5,520 bases of DNA, from assembly GCA_020528935.1 (NCBI GenBank), contig JAJDFU010000622.1:1-5520 (forward strand), in the 5' to 3' direction. The notes beneath the pieces were generated by a model, which saw only the letters and a program-made list of their open reading frames with translations, made no database searches and was not told where the DNA came from. How positions within the stretch are numbered: the stretch's first letter is position 1; the number at the start of each line of letters is the position of its first letter. Position numbers and translations under genes: made by a program. This document shows, one piece after another, positions 1 to 4,294 of this stretch. This DNA is from Saprospiraceae bacterium. GTDB lineage: Bacteria; Bacteroidota; Bacteroidia; Chitinophagales; Saprospiraceae.

Positions 1-19
1 TTTTCAGCCACTTATCGTC

Positions 20-45
20 ATTATTCACGGTAATCCGTGAATAAT
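20..45. repeat. Perfect 11-bp inverted repeat with 4-nt spacer
   Basis: The left arm ATTATTCACGG (20-30) and the right arm CCGTGAATAAT (35-45) are exact reverse complements around the spacer TAAT. No T-tract follows on either strand, so a simple intrinsic terminator is not well supported. The right half is followed by a near copy of its core (TAATCCGTG at 31-39, TAATCCGGG at 42-50), giving a short direct repeat as well. It could be an operator, a structured RNA element, or the end of an interspersed element. The dyad is certain; its function is unknown. Confidence 0.85.
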
Positions 46-312
46 CCGGGTTAACTTTTCAATGGGGAAGAGAAGCTCAAATGGTGGTTCACCTTTTAAA
101 CCCCAGAACCCTAGGAAATAAATCAGCTCAGTTAAAAACAGCCTGAATAAGATGATGGCCCACCTGCCTTCCAAAGTGCCCTCGGCAGGCAATGAGAATA
201 AGATCCAGGCCCCCCGAACTGCCACCTGCTCCAGGCCCTTCCTGTGGAAGCTTTTTAGCGGTGGCACCGGCCGGTTCGCAAAATTCCCCAGCAAAAGATA
301 AAAAACCAGAAT
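46..312. other. Non-coding stretch downstream of the broken FGE-like gene
   Basis: No gene is supported here. A minus-strand open frame (25-294) begins only with TTG, is in the same phase as the end of the broken gene just upstream, and encodes a hydrophobic, unrecognised peptide. It is probably read-through of non-coding DNA. The one structural landmark is the 10-bp palindrome ACCGGCCGGT at 266-275, about 55 bases beyond the variable-region-like segment. The stretch looks less GC-rich than the genes to the right, which fits old or foreign DNA. Confidence 0.5.
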
Positions 313-778
313 CTAATTCGCTGACCTAAAGAGCCGGAAACCGACGCTGAAGTTCCTGAGGGACGGTGGGATGTAATAGGGATTGACCACCTGCAGGGAG
401 GCGCCCGTCTGTCGACCCAAGGCCCGCCGTGGAGGAAAAGGACAAAACCAGAAGCCAGATCTTTAGGGTCACACGTATTTATTGCTCGACCCACAATAAC
501 CCGAATCGCACCATTCCCATGCATTGCCGCTCATAATCATACAGGCCCAAGCTATTGGGTTCAAACGAACCAATTAGGGCAGTATACTGAAAACACTTTA
601 ATCCATCCCTTCCAACACCGTTACCATAGAAGCTCAACTTATCGTTTGTAGAGGCCCCCGCCCAGTTATCTCTGCTTTTCTGGCTTCTCGCCGCATACTC
701 CCACTCAGCTTCGGTGGGCAGGCGGTAGCCATTGGTGCTGGAATCCCAGCTTACATTATTCAATGGTCGCCTGCCTTG
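313..778 (-). pseudogene. Broken formylglycine-generating-enzyme (SUMF1/C-type lectin fold) gene
   Basis: Reading the minus strand from 778, one frame gives NNVSWDSSTNGY then RLPTEAEWEYAAR, WAGAST and GSFEPNSLGLYD, the classic centre of the FGE-sulfatase family. At about 534-538 one extra base (GAT-T-ATG) moves the text to a second frame, which reads MSGNAWEWC, the next family block, and hits TGA within about a dozen codons after it. A third frame carries a degraded LRGGSW-like block (FLHGGPW, about 417-437). The second frame then resumes with LQVVNPYYIPPSL and ends VGFRLFRSAN-stop at 313-315, the normal family C-terminus. The N-terminal half is absent: an in-frame TGA lies at 779-781 and no family text is found further upstream. 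The remainder is about 150 codons, against roughly 250-300 for whole proteins. The family fold is used both by true sulfatase-activating enzymes and by ligand-binding proteins; the end of this one resembles the variable proteins of DGRs. Decay is the simplest reading; assembly indels are less likely because the genes to the right are intact. Confidence 0.85.
331..428 (-). other. Possible DGR variable region in the broken gene's 3' end
   Basis: This segment runs on the minus strand from the GGPW-like block to VGFR. Between the fixed parts, the codons at 346-375 are TAC ATC CCA CCG TCC CTC AGG AAC TTC AGC. Seven of the ten are NNC, and all seven differ from AAC only at the first two positions. 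That is what adenine-directed mutagenic retrohoming from an AAC-rich template produces. The implied template peptide, N-N-P-P-N-N-R-N-N-N-V-G-F-R, resembles known DGR template repeats as I recall them. No template copy and no reverse transcriptase is visible in the window, so the assignment is inference. Confidence 0.5.
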
Positions 779-781
779 TCA

Positions 782-947
782 CTGCTTGCCGGGGACCTCA
801 TCAGGCTTGAATCCAGGAAGCAAGCCGGCCCCTGCCTTCTGAGAAGGCCCAACGGAGCGCTTATCAGGCCAAAAAGACAAGCCCGAAGGGCTGGAACAGC
901 ACCGACCCATAAGGCAATCACCGGCCCGAATACCTGCTTGCCGGGGA
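782..947. repeat. 14-bp direct repeat pair, 152 bp apart
   Basis: CTGCTTGCCGGGGA occurs at 782-795 and again at 934-947. The bases beyond the exact match are also partly similar (on the minus strand both copies are preceded by TGA...AGGT or AGTT). The pair brackets a 138-bp non-coding segment just upstream of the truncated end of the FGE-like pseudogene. It may be a trace of a duplication or insertion event. It could also be chance in GC-rich DNA, though 14 exact bases at this distance is unlikely. Confidence 0.6.
870..893 (-). terminator. Weak terminator-like hairpin, minus strand
   Basis: On the minus strand AGCCC-TTC-GGGCT forms a 5-bp stem with a 3-nt loop (880-892), followed by TTGTCTTTTT. 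The stem is short and there is a stronger candidate closer to the paaD stop. It may act as a back-up terminator or may be chance. Confidence 0.25.
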
Positions 948-960
948 ACTTCAATCATCG

Positions 961-995
961 GAAAGAAAAGAAAAGCCCGGCAGGCACGCCCGCGG
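961..995 (-). terminator. Likely intrinsic terminator of paaD
   Basis: About 20 bases past the paaD stop, the minus strand reads CCGCGGG-CGTG-CCTGCCGG (977-995). This pairs as two short helices of 3 and 4 bp, with one bulged C and one G-U pair. It is followed within a few bases by a T-rich tract (TTTTCTTTTCTTTC, 961-974). Position, GC-rich stem and pyrimidine tract all fit Rho-independent termination. The bulge and the C interruptions of the T-tract lower the certainty. Confidence 0.5.
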
Positions 996-1015
996 CACGC
1001 TGGGGTTGAATATCC

Positions 1016-1513
1016 TCAATGACATTTAAAGTAATCAAACGGCTCCCGGCAATCCAGGCAGCGGTAGAGGGCCTTGCAGGCGGTGGAGCCGAACTGGCTG
1101 ACCATCTCGGTATGGGTGGAGCCACAATGGGGGCACTCAATGTCGGTCTCCTCGGAGAAGAGCGCGCGCTTGCTCACCGAGCCGCCCTGGGGCGGAGCGA
1201 TGCCGTAGGCCTTGAGCTTGCGCCGGCCCTCCTCGGTGAGCCAGTCGGTGGTCCAGGCCGGGGAGAGGACGGTAGTGACCTTCACCGGATCGTAGCCCTT
1301 CTCCTGCAGGGTGGCCTTGATGTTGATCTCAATGGTGTTCATGGCCGGGCAACCGGAATAGGTGGGCGTGATGACGACCTCGACCAGGCCGTCCTCGTGG
1401 ATGCGCACATCGCGCACGATACCCAGATCGCGCACCGTGAGTACGGGAATTTCGGGATCGGTCACCTCCTCGAGTGCGTCCCAGATGTCGGATTCGGTTA
1501 TCGTTGCAGCCAT
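1016..1513 (-). CDS. paaD: PaaD: iron-sulfur maturation factor for phenylacetyl-CoA epoxidase
   Basis: The 165-aa product has the two-part build of PaaD (called PaaJ in some nomenclatures). Residues 1-100 are a MIP18/DUF59 domain with DPEIP (19-23) and TYSGCPA (51-57), including the conserved Cys55. A C-terminal zinc-ribbon-like tail has CPHC (127-130), Cys146, CLDC (152-155) and the family ending EPFDYFKCH (157-165). Length and ends match the family, so the gene is complete. In the phenylacetate pathway PaaD is thought to help mature metal or Fe-S centres of the PaaABCE multicomponent oxygenase that makes the ring 1,2-epoxide of phenylacetyl-CoA in the cytoplasm. The ATG at 1511-1513 is chosen because the MIP18 domain starts directly after it; there is no clear Shine-Dalgarno, as is usual in Bacteroidota. 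No paaA, B, C or E lies beside it: upstream is an unrelated 444-aa gene, downstream a pseudogene. A broader SUF-type maturation role cannot be excluded, but the C-terminal tail favours PaaD. Confidence 0.93.
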   Translation of the reverse strand: MAATITESDIWDALEEVTDPEIPVLTVRDLGIVRDVRIHEDGLVEVVITPTYSGCPAMNTIEINIKATLQEKGYDPVKVTTVLSPAWTTDWLTEEGRRKLKAYGIAPPQGGSVSKRALFSEETDIECPHCGSTHTEMVSQFGSTACKALYRCLDCREPFDYFKCH

Positions 1514-1530
1514 AGAAGATCAAATTAATC

Positions 1531-1573
1531 ATAAAACAAGAAAAACGCCCTGCCGGGTTCAAGGGTCCCGGCA
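1531..1573 (-). terminator. Terminator-like hairpin between the 444-aa gene and paaD
   Basis: The arms TGCCGGG (1551-1557) and CCCGGCA (1567-1573) are perfect complements around a 9-nt loop. On the minus strand the stem is followed by GGGCG and then TTTTTCTTGTTTT (1533-1545). This fits an intrinsic terminator for the gene ending at 1657, about 84 bases upstream on the minus strand. It also ends only about 20 bases before the paaD start, so it could attenuate read-through into paaD. The T-tract begins five bases after the stem, which is slightly late. Confidence 0.5.
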
Positions 1574-1615
1574 TTAAACTGACGTCCGGAACCGCTTTTC
1601 GGCCTGAAATCCGAG

Positions 1616-1652
1616 GTCTAAACGTCTCGCATCTAACCGTCTGCCATCTGGC
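1616..1652. repeat. Degenerate 7/8-bp tandem repeat, five units
   Basis: The units GTCTAAAC, GTCTCGC, ATCTAACC, GTCTGCC and ATCTGGC start at 1616, 1624, 1631, 1639 and 1646. Each begins with [G/A]TCT and ends in C, and the spacing alternates 8, 7, 8, 7. Units 1-2 against units 3-4 match at 11 of 15 positions, so the array can also be read as a 15-bp repeat. It lies just past the stop of the 444-aa gene. Function is unknown; such short intergenic arrays may expand by slippage. Confidence 0.6.
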
Positions 1653-1656
1653 AAAC

Positions 1657-2991
1657 CTACCCCACCTTGGTCATATCCAGGTTCCGCACCATCAGCAGGT
1701 AGGAGCGGGCGAAGTCCGGGAGGTTGTCGAAGGCGAGCTGGTTGGGCCGGGGGTGAAGGCGCGGGAAATGCGCTTCGTTGGCATCGGCGATGTAGTCCAG
1801 CGCCTTGCGGATAGCCTTGCGGTTGAACTTGCCGGTACTGGGTTCGTAGTAATCCACAGGGAAGCCCAGATCCTTGAAGTACTGCGACTCCACCACCTGG
1901 AAATACAGGTGAAACAGGTCGCGATCGGGCCGGGGCAGGGCGTAGTTGAACAGGGAATAGCCCACGATGTAGTTGGGCACAGCCAGGGCGATGGTTTCGT
2001 AGCCATTCTCCTGATACCAGTCCATATTGTGCAGCTCGCCGTCCACAAAGCCCACCACCCGGTCGTGGCTCACCGGGGTGGTGATGCCGAAGGTGGACTT
2101 TACGCGGTACATTTCCCGGAAAAAATCGGCTTTGGGCCGCTCGATCAGTTTGCCCAGCTCCCGGGTCAGCAGCTGGTTCTTCTCAATCACATTGCGCTGT
2201 TCGGAGGAGAAGAACAGCCGGTTGAGCCGCTCCAGGGTTTCCATGGTATAGCCCTCGGGCTTGAGCAGGTAATCCAGCTTGTAAATGAGAGCCAGCAGCA
2301 GGTACGATATGCCGCCGGGATACTGATAGGCCTGTAGGGAGCCCTGATCGATCTCGCGCAGTACGCTGCGGATCTGCTGGTGCAGGAAGTTGTACTTGAC
2401 TTCCTTTTCGGCGGGCGGAAGGTCGTCCAAATGCGCCGTATCTACGGGTTCGAGGGCCTGGAATTCCTCCAGCAGCAGGTCGTCCTGCTTGTCGGCCTGC
2501 AGGGCCACCTCCCGCAGGGCGTGGTATAGCTTGTAGGGCGAACCGTCCAGGGTGTAGGTATCGAACACAATGGTGAGCTGCTCGTCCGGATCCAGTGCAA
2601 AGCGACTGTATTTGAGCTCGAAGTTCTTCTCGATCAGGCGGCGCATGAAGCCCACCTTGAGGGCATGGGTGCGGGCGATCTTGGCTTCGGCCTTGAGCTT
2701 CTTGCGTGTGGCAAAGCCGGTGATCCGGCGCGAGCCCTGGCAGAGGGTGAATTCCAGCCGGCCGGGCTCTTCGCGGATCTGTACATTGTTCTCGGATTCG
2801 TCGCGCAGGTAGGCGAAAAAGTGCCGGTAAGAGGCCAGGTAGTGCCCCTCTTCAAATGCGGCCAGGGCGGCATTCCAGTCTTCCTGATTGGCATTTTCCT
2901 TGTACGAATCGCTGTAACGCCCGAATTTGATATCGGGAACGGAAGAAAGGGCGTCGGCTTTTTGACCAAACAGGCGATCCAGCAGGCTCAT
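1657..2991 (-). CDS. Uncharacterised 444-aa protein, part YbjN/CesT-like
   Basis: I do not recognise a named family for the whole protein. No signal peptide, long membrane segment or catalytic motif is evident, so it is probably cytoplasmic. Residues 37-65 look like a helical, TPR-like hairpin (EDWNAALAAFEEGHYLASY). Residues 78-175 have the alternating strand-and-helix pattern of the YbjN / type III chaperone-like fold: a strand pair (GRLEFTL), a basic helix (RKKLKAEAKIAR), then MRRLIEKNFELKYSRF and LTIVFDT. This is a pattern impression, not a profile hit. The rest (about 195-444) is mostly helical, with an aromatic-rich part at 340-385 (VPNYIVGYSLFNY, YFQVVESQYF). The ATG at 2989-2991 is preceded by GGAG four bases upstream, an unusually clear ribosome site for this window. 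The gene is divergent from the GSCFA gene across 67 bp and is followed by repeats and a terminator-like hairpin. The frame is intact throughout, with codon use like its neighbours. Confidence 0.85.
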   Translation of the reverse strand: MSLLDRLFGQKADALSSVPDIKFGRYSDSYKENANQEDWNAALAAFEEGHYLASYRHFFAYLRDESENNVQIREEPGRLEFTLCQGSRRITGFATRKKLKAEAKIARTHALKVGFMRRLIEKNFELKYSRFALDPDEQLTIVFDTYTLDGSPYKLYHALREVALQADKQDDLLLEEFQALEPVDTAHLDDLPPAEKEVKYNFLHQQIRSVLREIDQGSLQAYQYPGGISYLLLALIYKLDYLLKPEGYTMETLERLNRLFFSSEQRNVIEKNQLLTRELGKLIERPKADFFREMYRVKSTFGITTPVSHDRVVGFVDGELHNMDWYQENGYETIALAVPNYIVGYSLFNYALPRPDRDLFHLYFQVVESQYFKDLGFPVDYYEPSTGKFNRKAIRKALDYIADANEAHFPRLHPRPNQLAFDNLPDFARSYLLMVRNLDMTKVG

Positions 2992-3000
2992 TGGACTCCA

Positions 3001-3035
3001 TTTTTGACCGGCGAGACCGAAATTACTATTTTTTG
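3001..3035 (+). promoter_or_regulatory. Bacteroidota-type promoter for the GSCFA gene
   Basis: TTTTTG at 3001-3006 gives a -33 TTTG. After a 20-nt spacer comes TATTTTTTG at 3027-3035, which is the -7 motif TAnnTTTG with one extra T. The spacing is within the 19-21 nt usual for the Bacteroidota primary sigma factor. Transcription would start near 3042, leaving a very short leader before the start region at 3048-3059. The minus strand of the same gap carries TAATTTCG, one mismatch from a -7 box for the divergent gene, but with no good -33 partner. Confidence 0.45.
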
Positions 3036-3058
3036 CGGCTTAAACCGATGAACCGCTT

Positions 3059-4042
3059 TTGACCTCTCGATTTCACACGCCCGTTGCCCCTGCCGGTTCC
3101 CCGGAGCGCTTCGCCTACGGCACTCCGCTGCTGTGCATGGGTTCCTGCTTTGCCGAACACATGGGCCGGAAGCTGGAGGAACGGCGTTTTCAGCCCGTGA
3201 CAAACCCCTTCGGCATCCTGTACAATCCGGTTTCGCTGGCGCGCGGCCTGGATCGATTGCGCGAAGGCAGGCCCTACGAAGCCCGGGCGCTTTTCCGGCA
3301 CGGCGAACTCTGGCACAGCTGGGACCACCACGGCCGCTTCTCGCATCCCCGGCGGGAAAACGCCCTGCAGGGCATCAACCGGGCGCTGCAAGCCGGCCAT
3401 CATCTGCTGCAACAAGCCCCCTGGTTATTGCTCACCCTGGGCACGGCCTGGGTATACCGGCTGAAGGATAGCGGCCGCATCGTGGCCAACAACCACAAGC
3501 TGCCGGCATCGGCCTTCGAAAAAGGACTGCTGCCCCTGCAGGAGGTGACGGCTGCCCTGGACAATGCGCTCTCCCTCCTGCCCGACACCCGGGTGATCCT
3601 CACCGTGAGCCCGGTGCGCCACCTGCGCGACGGCCTGGTGGACAACCAGCGCAGTAAAGCCACGCTGCTATTGGCGGCACACGAGCTGTGCCGTCGCTTC
3701 GAGCGGGTGCATTACTTCCCGGCCTATGAGCTCATACTGGACGAACTGCGGGACTACCGCTACTACGAGGCCGATATGATCCATCCCAACGCCCAGGCCG
3801 TGGATTACGTTTGGGAAGTTTTTTTGGACACCTATCTGGCTGACGAGGCCCGCAGCGCCATGCAGGCCGTAGAGCGGGTGCTCCAGGCGATCCGCCATCG
3901 CCCCCTGCATCCCGACACGGAGGCACACCGGCAGTTCTGCCGGGCACAGCTCGACCACCTCCAAAAACTGAAAAATCGATATCCCGGCCTGGACCTGACC
4001 GAATTTGAAGCAGCGTTTCAGCAGCGGTTGTCTGCTGAATAA
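3059..4042 (+). CDS. GSCFA-family protein (SGNH/GDSL-hydrolase-like)
   Basis: The 327-aa product carries the name-giving block GSCFAE (28-33), in which Ser29 sits where the nucleophile of SGNH/GDSL hydrolases lies. It also has GTAWVY (128-133), NNHKLP (144-149), SPVRH (184-188) and DMIHPN (239-244), where Asp239 and His242 match the D-x-x-H end of the catalytic set. These blocks in this order, and the length of about 320 aa, identify the GSCFA family, common in Bacteroidota. The substrate is not known; an ester-hydrolysing or acyl-transferring role is an inference from the fold. No signal peptide is seen. The start is awkward: the only start codon in frame after the stop at 3041-3043 is TTG at 3059. 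An ATG at 3048 would fit perfectly if the run of four T at 3057-3060 were five, giving MNRFLTSRFHTPV. The gene faces away from the 444-aa gene. The last residues (about 280-327) are a charged helical tail, and the stop is TAA. Confidence 0.9.
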   Translation: MTSRFHTPVAPAGSPERFAYGTPLLCMGSCFAEHMGRKLEERRFQPVTNPFGILYNPVSLARGLDRLREGRPYEARALFRHGELWHSWDHHGRFSHPRRENALQGINRALQAGHHLLQQAPWLLLTLGTAWVYRLKDSGRIVANNHKLPASAFEKGLLPLQEVTAALDNALSLLPDTRVILTVSPVRHLRDGLVDNQRSKATLLLAAHELCRRFERVHYFPAYELILDELRDYRYYEADMIHPNAQAVDYVWEVFLDTYLADEARSAMQAVERVLQAIRHRPLHPDTEAHRQFCRAQLDHLQKLKNRYPGLDLTEFEAAFQQRLSAE

Positions 4043-4103
4043 CTGACCTTGCGCAAACTCGCGAATGATGGGCAAAACAAGACCCCTGTGAAAAAGACGA
4101 CAA

Positions 4104-4128
4104 GCCATCTCAAAATGTTTTTGATGGC
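4104..4128. repeat. Imperfect hairpin past the GSCFA gene
   Basis: GCCATC (4104-4109) pairs with GATGGC (4123-4128) around a 13-nt A/T-rich loop that can pair further. No T-tract follows on the plus strand. On the minus strand the stem is followed by TTGTCGTCTTTTTC, but no minus-strand gene ends here. It may be an RNA 3'-end structure for the GSCFA transcript or chance. Confidence 0.35.
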
Positions 4129-4190
4129 GAAAAGGAGATATTTTGGTGCCAGGTTGTGCTTAAAACCGTATGAAATCCTGGAAATCCATG

Positions 4191-4214
4191 GCCGGGTTTC
4201 GCCGGAAACCCGGC
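4191..4214 (+). terminator. Perfect 10-bp hairpin without T-tract
   Basis: GCCGGGTTTC (4191-4200) and GAAACCCGGC (4205-4214) are exact complements around the 4-nt loop GCCG. This is a very stable stem between the GSCFA gene and the hydrolase gene. The following bases are ATCTATTGAACC, so the classical T-run is missing. It may end the GSCFA transcript by a T-less mechanism, protect its 3' end, or bind a regulator of the downstream gene. The structure is certain; the terminator role is a guess. Confidence 0.4.
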
Positions 4215-4294
4215 ATCTATTGAACCAAAATCCTTGACTGCGTGACAACAGTAAATACCTCCTATTGCATCACCCGTTTCAAATCCTCGTTTGC

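Noticed and set aside
25..294. Minus-strand open frame of 89 codons with hydrophobic segments
   Set aside because: It starts only at TTG, continues the phase of the broken gene past its stop, and matches no family I know.
776..1009. Open frames on both strands between the pseudogene and paaD
   Set aside because: None resembles the missing N-terminal half of the FGE-like protein or any other family; the region holds repeats and terminator-like hairpins instead.
1019..1528. Plus-strand open frame of 169 codons opposite paaD
   Set aside because: It is the antisense shadow of paaD, which has clear family motifs.
1753..2337. Plus-strand open frame of 194 codons opposite the 444-aa gene
   Set aside because: It lies wholly within the intact minus-strand gene and has no recognisable domain; long antisense frames are common in GC-rich DNA.
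3668..4108. Minus-strand open frame of 146 codons opposite the GSCFA gene
   Set aside because: It is antisense to a region with conserved GSCFA motifs and shows no family features of its own.
4049..4237. Plus-strand 62-codon open frame in the gap after the GSCFA gene
   Set aside because: It has a TTG start, no ribosome site and no recognised motif, and it spans two hairpins; a small gene cannot be excluded but is not supported.
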